Source of the DNA: Phoronis australis
Taxonomy: Eukaryota > Phoronida > Phoronidae
Length of the DNA: 35,074 nt
Direction of reading: 5' to 3'
Assembly (NCBI GenBank): GCA_002633005.1
Contig: NMRA01000892.1
Location: forward strand, 64,001-99,074
The notes under the pieces were generated by a model. That model did no database searches and was not told the origin of the DNA. It saw only the letters and a list, made by a program, of their open reading frames with translations. Below, in pieces: positions 11,431 through 21,690 of the stretch (positions are counted from its first letter, which is position 1; each line of letters opens with the position of its first letter). The translations under genes were made by a program, and so were the position numbers.

Positions 11431-12519
11431 GTGAAAAAATCTCTTGGACAGCTTCCCATGGTCTCCTTCGTCACTGATATAGCAACACGAATGATATTTG
11501 TTTGTTTGGCATCTTGCTCGATAAATAATTGCACAACCAAGTAGCGCTACTTAGAGTCTTTCAATCTAACTGACAGTTATTGGTTGACAGAAAACTGTAT
11601 AAGGGGAATAAGTAAAAAACTGACAACACAAAAACTATGAAAGGGACCAGAATTTTTTATTGTTGTGTTGTGTTCAACAAACACAGCAGTAAAAGGAGGT
11701 TGCGATATAGATTTGTTAGAGCGATAAAACTGAGAAAAGATGGCCCAAAAATAAGTAGTGAAAATGATATTTTGTATACTAAAATGCATAAGATAAAAAA
11801 TCAATGACTCCATCCAAACTACATGTAGGCTTTTGTATTTTATTCTTTCTTCTTTCTTGCTGTGTCGTTATTTTTGCTGCAATGTGAAGCGATGATGTGT
11901 TGATGCTGAAGAACAGTCACCCAGTTTCCAATACTTTTGTGGTCGTAAAAAGGGTTAAAAAACCTCAAAAAACTCATAAAAATCAGACTCGGGTTTCGAT
12001 TGTCAAGGCCAGCTGGTGTTAAGTTTCAAAAAGATCGGTGATTTTGCATATATAGTCCACCATCTTGTTTTTATCTGAAATTGCTCTGAAAGAATTTCAA
12101 ATGCATTGAGCGCGGCAGGAGCAGCTTCACTGATGAGCTCGATGACTGAGTGGATCGCTGTCGACTGAACAAATACATAACATGATTTTCAGCGCTGCAT
12201 TATAATCTTTTCAGAAGAGAATTAAAACGCTGGCGATACTGTATACGACAAACGTTTGACTATGACCATAGGAGCTAAATGAGGGGTGTCCTGTTTCATT
12301 GAAAAGTCGATTACTTGAACTTGTTTGTTTTTCATCACAATTAGGATTATTCGCTAAAATAAACAAACTCAAGTCTCATGCAAACGATTACAATTTACAT
12401 TGCTCAGATCGTAAATGACTGAGCAGTTGTTTTGTCTTTTATAAAGTCACACATGGAACATGCCGATTGGTTGAAAACTGTATTAATTAGTAGTTTGATT
12501 ATTTCCTGGTATGCCTCAC
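11431..12519. other. Non-coding, no recognised gene
   Basis: AT-rich sequence with no domain-like translation. A 78-codon minus frame (11813-11577) is hydrophobic and compositionally biased but has no signal of being real. Confidence 0.4.
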
Positions 12520-13130
12520 TGAAGCGACTCATGGGGAGACAATAAAATAATCTACAACCGCTCTTCCTCTATGACTTATTGAGGTGAAGTTTTCTTTACT
12601 TATCTCTTTCCTACCATTGACTATGCAAGTTTTAGAGCCGAACAAAAAGTCAATCAAACTTCTACCATGACTATTTACAACTTTATCTTTATCAATTACG
12701 ACTCGTTTATTTACCTGACAATCGACATCTGGAATGTAATCATTCAAGTTACCCACTCTCAAGTTAAAATCTCCACATATAACAATGTCATCTGCTATAT
12801 CTGCATGTAAATATAACTGGCATAATAGATGGATATAGAAACTATACGCATCACAACCACTTGAAGAGTTCTCAGATAGTAAATAGCAACAAAATACAAT
12901 TATACAATAGTCTGAGCGTATATGAGTTAGTCTTAAAGCTAATATACCATCTCACGACTTGTCAACAGTATCAATTTTAAATGTTTTAAACAAATCATTT
13001 TTAACAAATATTCCCACCCCATCCGAACCTCTTGGGACCCGCTTGTTTATAAGCTGCCTATTGTGTCCGTACCAAAAATAACCGGGCAAAGTAATCGTGG
13101 GGTAAAGGCTGCATAATGCTTTTTCAGTCA
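12520..13130 (-). pseudogene. LINE endonuclease domain, inverted 5' part of a retrotransposon
   Basis: Reading the minus strand from about 13128, the translation gives an apurinic-like endonuclease (endonuclease/exonuclease/phosphatase fold) of the sort at the N-terminus of non-LTR retrotransposon ORF2. Landmarks in order are LPGYFWYGHNR, PRGSDGVGIFVKN, a TGA stop at 12954-12952 inside the usual DKS-(W/Y)-DGI motif, VICGDFNLRVGN (the GDFN catalytic box), NSHGRSLIDF, CIVNGR, and FTSISHRGRAVVDY. The frame is lost just after IVSP near 12530. In an active element this domain nicks the target DNA. Reverse transcriptase does not follow; instead the 3' part of a LINE lies in the opposite orientation directly to the right. 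The in-frame stop and truncation mean it is dead. The family is confident from the motifs; the clade (CR1, L2 or similar) is not resolved. Confidence 0.85.
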
Positions 13131-13676
13131 GACCTGATCGGAAGAAGTTTTGTAAGGAAACTTCTGTCTGTGTATGGTTTTCAGGTGTATGGATTAATCA
13201 GGGTATGGTAAACCAAGTGTATTTCCTGACAGTTTTTTCTCAACGTGTCAACGATTGTTATTTGCAAGGCTGGCAATCTGATATCGAATGTAACGCAAAA
13301 ATGACTTACTATATGGGGTATAAAACAATGTATTGTCTTGAGAATTATCTAGCAATAGTTAGTATCCACGTGTTTTATCCAGTCTCTGCGATGTTCAAAT
13401 CATTCGTTACTAGTGGAAAGAGGTCGCCACACTAATATTCCCTATGAAAATAGGTCGTGTGAGTTATGTAATTGGGGATGTGTAGAGGACCAATACCACC
13501 TTGTGTTAGATTGCAGTGCGTACCTAGACCTTCGGGTTAAGTACTTAAAAGATCGTTTTTGTTATTCTCCCACAACATCTAAATTTGAATCTATCATGAG
13601 AACTCCGGATATCCTACTTCTAAAATTCGTTCATCGTGCTCTCGAGCGTCACAATTTATTATCCAGTTTTTAACGC
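13130..13676 (+). pseudogene. LINE ORF2 C-terminal region with 3' UTR downstream
   Basis: The plus-strand translation gives the conserved tail after the reverse transcriptase in LINE ORF2 proteins. One frame carries VWINQGMVNQVYFL, FSQRVNDCYLQGW and MYCLENYL. After a frameshift near 13395-13404 the next frame carries VERGRHTNIPYENR, then the zinc-knuckle-like CELCNWGCVEDQYHLVLDC, ending NLLSSF and a stop at 13674. The tail probably helps bind the element's RNA. Two frames are needed, so the copy is inactive. The 3' non-coding part continues to about 13752. Confidence 0.85.
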
Positions 13677-13758
13677 ACCTGCCAATGTTTTGTCTTGGCT
13701 TTGTGCCTATGGCCATACATGTATGTATATATTTCAATAAAAATCGCTAAATCCTCAC
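13677..13758 (+). mobile_element. LINE 3' UTR and end
   Basis: After the stop codon comes a short untranslated stretch with GTCTTGGCTTTGTGCC, TACATGTATG and an AATAAA signal at 13736-13741. Sequence resembling the element ends near CGCTAAAT (13752). The next bases CCTCAC (13753-13758) also occur at the presumed left edge of the insertion (12514-12519), so they may be a short target-site duplication. Six bases is weak support. Confidence 0.5.
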
Positions 13759-14234
13759 CCAAATTCCTTAATTCGATAGGTACTTTGACATTTCGCTGTT
13801 TCTATCTCATGCTAAGGACGTGCTTTAACCACAGGCTCGGTTTCTCTTATCCATTTCAAGGTACCTAAACTACACGGTCAATGGACTCCTAAACACAGTC
13901 AAAAAACGGACGCAAACGCATTTCTTACTTCGTGTCGTATCAGTCTCTCGGCGCGTGGTGTGCATATAGCTCATTGGTATAATAATGAACTTAAAAGTAG
14001 GTCATACCTCTTGGCTGGGGATGGCAAAAAGAAGTAAAGTTTGAACTATAATTAAGTTAATTACCCACTGCAAATTCAGTTGACATTGCGAGTGAATATT
14101 GAAATAGCTAACATGGTTAAGACATGTATAGGTAATATTGACCGAAAACAAATTTACAAAGAATAATTAACCGGACTTTTTGATTTTCACTCGCCACAGT
14201 TAAATCGGCTTTTTCCCAGCTTCGGTAAATCGGC
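13759..14234. other. Intergenic, one unassigned open stretch
   Basis: On the plus strand 13816-14037 is open for 73 codons without an ATG near its start (…VPKLHGQWTPKHSQK…). It is preceded by an acceptor-like TTAACCACAG. No family was recognised and the length is not exceptional for this composition, so it is not called as an exon. Confidence 0.3.
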
Positions 14235-14312
14235 TTTATTAGAATTTAGGATCACGAGTTCTCGTAAACAGCTTGGTGGATTTCGCTGAAACTTTCCAAC
14301 TTAATATTTATT
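14235..14312 (-). terminator. Candidate polyadenylation signals of the PAN gene
   Basis: Two AATAAA hexamers on the minus strand (at 14312-14307 and 14240-14235) lie 360-440 nt beyond the stop codon of the PAN-domain gene. Either could direct 3' end formation. This is positional evidence only. Confidence 0.35.
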
Positions 14313-14669
14313 CATCAATCTCAAAAACATCTAGTTTTTGCGTAATGTAACAAAAACGAATATGACTTCTATTTTTAACAAAAATACATAACGTTTTTCC
14401 AGTTGATTTGTCAAAGAAACCAAAAGAAAAGACCAATCGAAAATTCCCAACGGAGTTTTTGAGGCAGCAGGTGAAGTTTTTTGGTGAATACTATATCTAA
14501 CTCAAATGCAAAATACGAGTAAACATATTCCGTTTACAGCACCTTAATAAATTTACATCAAAATTAAATATAATATTTGCCCAAACTCGAGCGTAAGTTT
14601 TATCATTTTTAATGAAAAAGACATCGGTTAAGATAAAAATTAGGAGAGTTTTTGATTTTAAAATGCACT

Positions 14670-14761
14670 CTAACAGTTAAGCTTCCAATCAACGGTTTGT
14701 GTCAGATGCAGGTGACATGGGGCTGTCTTCACATGTCCAACATCATTCTCATTTGCATCGT
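14670..14761 (-). CDS. PAN-domain secreted protein gene, terminal exon
   Basis: The candidate last exon follows an acceptor TTTTTATTGAATCAG and starts with AC, which completes the codon (AAC, Asn) left by the single base at the end of the PAN exon. It encodes 29 further residues (DANENDVGHVK…VDWKLNC) and a TAG stop at 14672-14670. The 111-nt intron before it (14872-14762) has the strong donor GTGAGT. The reading frame fits without adjustment, which supports the join. The two cysteines, at residues 133 and 147, could pair. No domain is recognised, so an alternative downstream exon cannot be excluded. Confidence 0.45.
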
Positions 14762-14872
14762 CTGATTCAATAAAAAGTTACAAAAGAAATGGTAACTCAA
14801 AACGTCGTTACTAGCGAAATGGTTTATCTGTGTTTAAGTCGAAATAAGCGTTAGAATTACTGTTGAACTCAC

Positions 14873-15151
14873 TTAAACATTGTATTTCCAAATGTTGCAT
14901 TGGCTTGTTTTGCCGTAGATCATCGATTCCAATGCCATCACTGTCCCACTTCTTGCTTTTCATCCAGCATCTCTTCGTGTCCCGGTTATAATCGGCAGAC
15001 GAACATGGCTTGCTCTGGTAACACAACAGGGCGCAGTGTGCAGGACAGTTCGCATTAGATACGACATGTTCATCTACATTGTGGCCGCGTAGCTCGTGTT
15101 CAAAAAGTTTGTAGATTTGAAATTTATAGGGATGCTCACAGACCTGTGTTC
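14873..15151 (-). CDS. PAN/Apple-domain exon of a secreted protein
   Basis: This 279-nt exon is bounded by a good acceptor (CTTTGTTTTTTCAG) and the donor GTGAGT, both phase 1, so it is a symmetric 1-1 module of the kind moved by exon shuffling. The translation fits the PAN/Apple fold: YKLFEHELRGHNV, then the spacing C-x3-C-x3-C-x5-C (NANCPAHCALLCYQSKPC), SADYNRDTKRCW, and a closing IQC. It has seven cysteines. PAN modules bind proteins or carbohydrates outside the cell. It joins a signal-peptide exon upstream (16959-16887) and a short exon downstream (14761-14670), making a 147-residue product with the PAN module at about residues 29-116. The family call is confident. The gene's extent is less so, since further exons in the 1.7-kb first intron are possible. 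Confidence 0.75.
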
Positions 15152-16886
15152 CTGAAAAAACAAAGCATGTCTGGTGACCATGCGCTGTTTCAATCTTGAA
15201 GACTCAGAAGAAGTGGTCATGAATAAGCCCTTTTCATATGATTAAGGATAGGGTTTCGTAATACTAGTTTTACAACGGCGAGTAGACCTAATCAAAAGAT
15301 TTTTTGGCAGAAGACATGTTTATACAACTTTTATCCACCTGAAGTTGGGTATCAAAGTTATGGGGTTTGAGTACAGTACCAGAGCTCCTTTTCGAGAAAA
15401 GCTGTATCACACAAGTCCTCGCGAAATGTAGCCATGTATTAAAAGGGAAGCGCGTGATCACGGTAGTTTCACTGGTGAATTTCTCGCTTCTGTGGAACGT
15501 ACATGTAACTCGTATAATTTGTGTAATAACATGGAAGGGAAAGGAGTATTTTATTTTTTTATTTTTCTCCGAAATGCATTGAGCATTAGATACATGTTGT
15601 CGTTCTATAATAACTAAGAATCGGCACCGGAGTGGTAAAAACCTACTATAAAAACTGAAACGTGTATGAAACAAAACATGATGCCACAATGCAATGAGGC
15701 AAAAATAAGATAAATGATGCTGGTGAGATATTGGTACATATGGAAACAAAAACAAACATTTGTCTAGATCAACCAGTTACCAAAAAAATCATTGACATTT
15801 CTGGGTCCGGCGCGACTGTGCACCGCAGTAGCTCGGAGGCCATTTAACTTGGTTGCCGTAAGCTCAGCGAGTACAGAGGGGTCAACGTTCTGACAATTAA
15901 TATATTAGATGCATCGAACTGAGTGATTTTACAATTGCAGCTGACAGGGGGTGCACACCAGAAATCAACCCTTGCAATCTGTTGAGTTTAGGCAGTATTT
16001 GTTGAAAAAATCATTGACACGTATTCATGAACTTCTTGGATTTGTCCGGATAACTTTCATCAGCCGTACCAGGAGATGAGGATAGATTGTTATTACGAAA
16101 GCGTTGTTGATGAAGGGGGACTTATTTGTAGGAAACTCAATCCGACTGTCAGAGGTACATGTATGAATTTTTGATGACCGTGCACAGTGAACCTGTATAA
16201 TAGGTTAAAGTGCAAAGATATAAATTTGTGATCTTCGGGATGCACACTTAACTCAGGCCACTGCGGGAATGAACAAGAAGTCATGATGAATAGCTAATTT
16301 CTGAAAATTTCTTGGAGGAAGCCCCTAACACCCGATCCCCGTATGATGCCCCGCTTCAATTATTGCTCTCCAGGATGCCTCATGTCATGTTTCTGCGTCC
16401 ATGGTTCAGTTCAGGAATATATTGCCTACAGATTCCATACCGTGGTTTACGGATATCAAAAGTGTTGTACCAAGAGTGATAATGATATTGGGTTCATCGT
16501 TTTGAGTTTAGATGCTTAATATACATCTACGAGAATCGACTGTTACCTAATCTAGTAAGAAATCGTTTCTTCAATGAGCTTAGACGCAAGCTGAACTTTT
16601 GGGCGGTTCTATCATCCGAATCCTAAAATGCAACAACTAATTTTTACCACGTAACGTGCTCAGGTCGAAAAGGTATCATTCTCGTGAAATTTTGTTGAAA
16701 TACCGGTACTCACGTTTCTGATGGCTTTCTCCCCAAACAAGAAACTCCGCATGCCTATGATTGTTATGGGGGTTGCGTGGTGCAGGGTAAGAAATTGATT
16801 AGGGGTCAACTTGATTAGTTGGTACTCCCCTCCCCGCCTTCCTACGAGCCTGTTCAGTCCAAAAACCCCACTGCCCCCGAAGTTAC
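15152..16886 (-). other. First intron of the PAN-domain gene
   Basis: A 1735-nt GT-AG interval between the signal-peptide and PAN exons. The 155-codon minus frame at 15755-15288 and the 63-codon frame at 16284-16093 lie inside it. Neither shows a domain or phase-1 splice sites that would add an exon, so they are treated as chance. Confidence 0.45.
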
Positions 16887-16959
16887 CTGGTAACCGATAC
16901 TCTTCGTCCTTTGAAACAACGGTAAGTGGTAAGATGGCGAAGAAATACGGAACCAACAT
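16887..16959 (-). CDS. PAN-domain secreted protein gene, signal-peptide exon
   Basis: The ATG at 16959 opens a 24-codon coding segment, MLVPYFFAILPLTVVS followed by KDEEYRLP. The hydrophobic run next to the initiator followed by charged residues is typical of a secretory signal, with cleavage probably near the VVS-K boundary. It ends after the first base of a codon at a donor (CCAG|GTAACT), so it joins the PAN exon in frame and creates a glycine. I start at this ATG because the in-frame codons further upstream in the open frame are non-ATG. A G at -3 is acceptable start context. An alternative is that this short exon belongs to another gene. The matching phase and the expected secretion of PAN proteins argue for the join. 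Confidence 0.5.
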
Positions 16960-17690
16960 GTCTACCTTGATGCCAGTAGACACATATCTGTGCCAACTGA
17001 ACAGTGATACTACGTTATGAGATAAACAATATCACACATAATCGATATCACAACAATCATCATGTGATATGTGTACACGTTTGCGTTGTTCTGTTTTTGC
17101 CTATTCATTTTTTTTGAAGTTTTAGACAGACCCTTATATACAATTGTCAAATATGTCCCAATGAATACACGGCTTGAAATTTCCTGTTTAATCGATAGTT
17201 TTTCGTATTGTCCCACTTTCTATCTGTCGTCAGTGTCAAGTGTCACAACACATTATGACCAGGAAATCAACAATCGCGAAGATATATAGTTATTTCACAG
17301 GAACGTATTTGCCCGGTACTGCAGTCATCATAGACCATGAGTAAAATTGCCGCCTCATTTCAACAATAGAAAAAATGAAACACGCGCAAGCGCAACATGA
17401 ATCTCAAAACTCAAATGCCAGCACGACGTAGACACTATTTAAAAATCAACAACTGTGGAGCTAACGTACGACTGTGAAATTGGCGATTAAACTGTAAAAA
17501 TCAAGGTTATGCCTGCGTTCAACATGACTAGTTTGGAACAATGGTTGCTATTAAATAATTCTAATAATTAACGAATGTATTTCTTTCGCCCTCAAAAGTG
17601 TCAGTACACACAGAAACGCAGTTGTCTACTTGTACCCAAGCACGCTAGTTTCGATCATCAATTTGGTTTACTTGGGATTTACACACGCTG
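16960..17690. other. 5' flank of the PAN-domain gene, no other gene seen
   Basis: Upstream of the ATG on the minus strand there is no obvious TATA box. A TTCAGTT word near 17000 could be an initiator but is unproven. Overlapping 68-72 codon frames on both strands (17010-17289) look like chance. Confidence 0.3.
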
Positions 17691-17805
17691 GCAGTGCCGT
17701 TTTTGTTTTGCTGGAGACGTTTTTTTGTTTTTTTTTTTTTATTTTTGGGTCCTGGCCCGAAAGCGGGGTTTAAACCCCCTGAACCCTCCCGTAGATCCGC
17801 CACTG
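17691..17805 (-). mobile_element. CAGTGGCGGATC-family element fragment
   Basis: The right edge, read on the minus strand, begins CAGTGGCGGATCTACGGGAG. A weak partner CAGTGCCG is at 17692, so a complete element of about 115 bp is possible. Inside are the perfect palindrome GGGGTTTAAACCCC (17765-17778) and a long T run (17720-17751). The same terminal word appears at 30779-30905 and 34282. The terminus resembles hAT-type non-autonomous DNA elements, but the superfamily is unproven. Confidence 0.55.
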
Positions 17806-19502
17806 ACTAAAACATTACCATTTCTTGCTAATTTTTATTGAGGCATGTCACTCAGGTTTCCGGTGACTCTAAGGGGTGTGCCCCAGCAGTAAAGTCTGCA
17901 ACACTACAACTAGGGGATGCTAACTTGAAGTGGTGGCGATAGTGTTGGATACTACTTTGAGACCACGGGCATAAAAGTTTGGCGCAGTCGAATTAGCTTG
18001 TGCTCCCCTTCTCACATTACTAACGACCAAAAGGAAAGTAAAAACGTTGTACATTCGGTGTCTGAGTAGTACTGTTGTCTGAATTACTTACCAATACTCG
18101 TGAAATAAAATTTTCAAAAATGAAGAGTTTACCTGTAAAAGACTCCAAACCAATACTTGGTGTTGCCGAAAACGCCAAAATTGACATATCATCATGTTAT
18201 TGTAGCCGTGTTTTTCCCGTGCGACTAAAAAGAAAACGGGACGTTTCATGTTCTTGTGCGGCACCCGAAATTTCCCATTCGACTAAATAAAACAAAAAAC
18301 GACTTCGAGCACTTTTGGGTGGTAAGTCTTCCTTTCAACAAAAACGCTTTCGAGGCGTGTTTGTGTGTTGCATTGAACGTTTTACCCTTACGTTTTGTCG
18401 TAGACCCAGTTGTTCCGCTTTTTAATCGAAAGGCCCTCTTTTAAAACCAGTTGTCCCGCTCTCTCCTTCTCGAATGTTGACAGTGACAACTCTTATTTCC
18501 AGAGTCCACTTTCTTTAGTAACATAACAACCGTAAAACTATGTTACAATGTCTCTTGTTTACGGTAATTACATAAACAACATGTGTCAGGATCCCTAATT
18601 TTTATTGAAGAAATGCGTATACTACGGAAAGTCCTACAGTGCACCCAATGCAATGAACTATCCACAGAACACAGAAAGCTACACAATAAATGTTAGCTCA
18701 GTTTTTTATTTATCTGGGAAAACCTTTGTCTGCACCTTCAGTATAGAAAGTTGGAATAATTAGTTTATCACACACTTTGTAAATGTCACTGCACCCTGGA
18801 ATTTACTGAAGGGAATGAAACTGAACCAAAGGTTCAATTTATATATAGAGCTGTACAATTTTGAATGAATGCCTGACTTGATTCTTTAGATCAACTGAGA
18901 GGGATTCATATTCAAAAATTGCTGTCATTATAGGATAGAAATGTTTATAAGAATCATTGACATTGTTTTTCTGTTGGTTTAACTAGTCATCTATATAACC
19001 TTTCTAGTTCAGTGTTTTGTTACCGTTACACTCAGTTATTTTGAAACACATAGCTGCAACACGAAGATATTGTCACCACTTTTGTTGGAATGTCACAATC
19101 CAGAAAAAAACAGTCATAAACAGGACAAAATAGTTTTGTTTCGTATTGATGACGAGGCGCGAAACTACACAAAAACTACCCGTAGTAACTTAACTACCAT
19201 TTGTCTGAAAATTTGTCTGTATGCAATTTTTTCAGCATTCCATATATAATGGCACTCCAGTACACGGCTGTGTTATACATTAAATGGTAAGCTATATTAA
19301 AACCTGCATTTTTTCCGAAGCAAATTAAGATATCAACCCCGAGATCACTCATATTGACAATACGCCCCCTTCCCCCATTTGTGAAAATACGCCCGGACAT
19401 ATATTCGGTTTCAATGACGTTTTTGAAAGTTAGTTTTCCAAATATCCACCCATGGGCTTATTTTGGGGAATTCACCTCTCACGGTCTGAGGTTAATAAAC
19501 CA
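17806..19502. other. Non-coding, no recognised gene
   Basis: Short open frames only (for example 18075-18290 and 18256-18444, plus). No domain or splice support was seen. Confidence 0.4.
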
Positions 19503-19720
19503 GAGCCCGGGGACCAATCCTTATACTCGAACTCGATATTACTTTTAATTTTCCGTTCTAACCAGATAAGTGTATTCTGCGCTCGAGTACATTATGTGTT
19601 ACACGAATGACTGTGTAATCCTATTTTGTACTCGATGACCCTAGTATTGGGGCTACAATTTCTAGTTTGAACTCGAAATCTTGTGTTTGTACTAGAAACG
19701 TCGGTCTTCATTCTCAGTGC
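19503..19720 (+). mobile_element. Diverged relative of the 5.2-kb inverted-repeat element
   Basis: Begins GAGCCCGGGGACCAATCCTT and continues with ACTCGAACTCGA, matching the left end of the element at 5201 with substitutions. CTCGAGTAC, GTACTCGATGACC and TTTGAACTCGAAAT follow in similar order. The right end is too worn to place exactly. Confidence 0.5.
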
Positions 19721-20796
19721 CATCAAGCACGCATTTTGCTAACCAGGGGACTTTAGCCACGCGAACACGTCGTATTTAAACGAGAATGATAACCTGCACA
19801 GATAGTGCGCATTGTAACTTGAATTAATTTTCAGGCATGAAGCCTACCAAAAACTACCCTTAGTAGCTTTGCTACCGTTTGCGATGCACCGAACGTGTGT
19901 CAATTTCCTTTGGTATACAATTGCATTGACCACTCCATTCTGGTATCAAAATACACGGAGACAACTACTAGTAAAATATCACAAAACTTGTACTAATTTA
20001 AAGTCAAATAAAGTATTTGCTAATGCAAAACAATAACACGGAAAATTGACATAGCTTTTGTTCAGTATAGAATGTTATTAGGTATCTTTTTCTCATAATA
20101 TTACAAAATTTGGGTTTGCAGCGCTACCTGTGGTAGACTTTGTTAACCTTGTGCTAACAGTGATTAGCGTTAGCGTGGGCCTACGTCCCAACACAATGCT
20201 ACTAACGCCGGGTAGGCCTATTCTTCAGTTGGCGAGGTCTTCTCAGTGGTTTTATGTTACGAATTTACTCCATCAGTTTCAGAATCGTTTGTTGTTGTGC
20301 CGAAAACTAGTAGATATATAAAAATTTGACCTAAATCTACCGGGGTCACTCAAAATGAGCAATCAGTGCACTGGGACTGGCCGGAAGTGTGCCATATGGT
20401 CCGCCGGGCGAGTCGATGCAGGTCCCGTCCTCCAAATTACTTTGACATTTTCTGCTCTACCGTAGTATAAACATAAAAATCAAACATAAGGGGGTTACAT
20501 GCACTTCAGAATTGATTGTTCGGCGACCTGATATTAGATTTCTCGCCGTTTTTGAACGAAAGTTGCAGTTCTGCATACACGGTCGCGCTGTACGCCTCAG
20601 GCCAAAGATGTTCAGTAACAGAGCAGACAACCGAGGACGGCACACTTTTACCCTGGAAACCTTTTAGTGCGGCATATAGTGACGATGAAAGTGATATCCC
20701 CGGCAGTGCCGGAAGGCTCGGCTAGCACCCGATGGTATTTTCACAATTAAGAATTCAGTATTTCCTGATCTTGTGAGCACAACCAAGGTGTCTCCG
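19721..20796. other. Non-coding, no recognised gene
   Basis: A GC-richer patch at 20500-20725 holds a 69-codon plus frame (…GTLLPWKPFSAAYSDD…) with no recognised domain or clear exon borders. Noted but not called. Confidence 0.35.
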
Positions 20797-21690
20797 TCCA
20801 TCGAAATTAGAAACCCGATGTAAAACAGATATCCCGGAGTCGAAAACAGGCTTCCGCACCTTAATTCAAAACAGCTACATGTATATAAAGCCCACGAACC
20901 CCGACCTTTTAAGTAATTCAGGAACCCCGGGGAGCGGACAGGACACCCGCCGGAGACAGAAACACCATTCCAGCAATCCTGTGAAACATAATACCTTAGT
21001 AGGCCTACCTTTAGACTGCTCAGTTGTTCATGCGACATGTATCACTTTCACATCTTTTGGTGAAGAAATTATTCACTTTAAATAGTTGTTGTGATACAGT
21101 GTTTTACTATATGAGAATTTTAAACAACTTATGACCGGTGGCGTTCTTTATTCTGTAGATAAAGTAAATCGGCGAACCGTAAAATGCGGCCAATTGTAAA
21201 GATACATAAAAGAATTAATCAACAATGGCGCTTGAAATAATATTTTTGGTTTTTCATTTTTTGAAAATATTTTTGGAAAAACTACTGAAAAATCTGAAAT
21301 TAAATATTTACCTACGGGATAAAAACAACTTAAGAGTATCGCCCACAGTCGACAAGTTTCACGAGCTTTATCCGAAAAAAACAAGCAGCAAAGTCGATAT
21401 AACATTAAGTTACGTTGTATTACTGACAATGTTTAACAAACAAATGCAAAAAACAACTGGAAATTACTTGAAGATGCTTTAACTCAAATTTTACGGTTAC
21501 TGACATCGCCTCGGAAAAATTGAAAAAATGTACGGGCTTCCTGTCCGACCCCCGGGGTTCCTGGTTTAAGGTCGGTGTTAGTGTTTTAAACGTCGGGGTT
21601 CATGTTTTTCGGGCTGGTTATCTGTACTAAAGGTGCGGGGTATGTTTTCGACTCCGATCTGTTTTACACCGGGATTCCAATTTCGATGGA
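20797..21690. mobile_element. Element with inverted arms of about 150 bp
   Basis: The left arm 20797-20941 starts TCCATCGAAATTAGAAACCC. The right arm 21540-21690, reverse-complemented, starts TCCATCGAAATTGGAATCCC. They stay alignable through GTAAAACAGAT, GGAGTCGAAAACA, GAACCCCGAC and GGAACCCCGG to CGGACAGG. The 598-bp middle is AT-rich, with an 85-codon lysine/leucine-rich frame (21225-21482) of no known family. The layout is that of a foldback or long-TIR DNA transposon derivative. No target-site duplication was recognised. The 124-codon minus frame 21038-20664 crosses the left arm and is probably spurious. Confidence 0.8.

Noticed and set aside
15288-15755. 155-codon minus-strand open frame, the longest in the window
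   Set aside because: It lies in the PAN-gene intron, has no recognisable domain, is rich in His/Phe/Ser as expected from AT-rich antisense, and shows no phase-1 splice sites.
20664-21038. 124-codon minus frame
   Set aside because: It crosses the left arm of an inverted-repeat element and the translation is not shared with the other arm.
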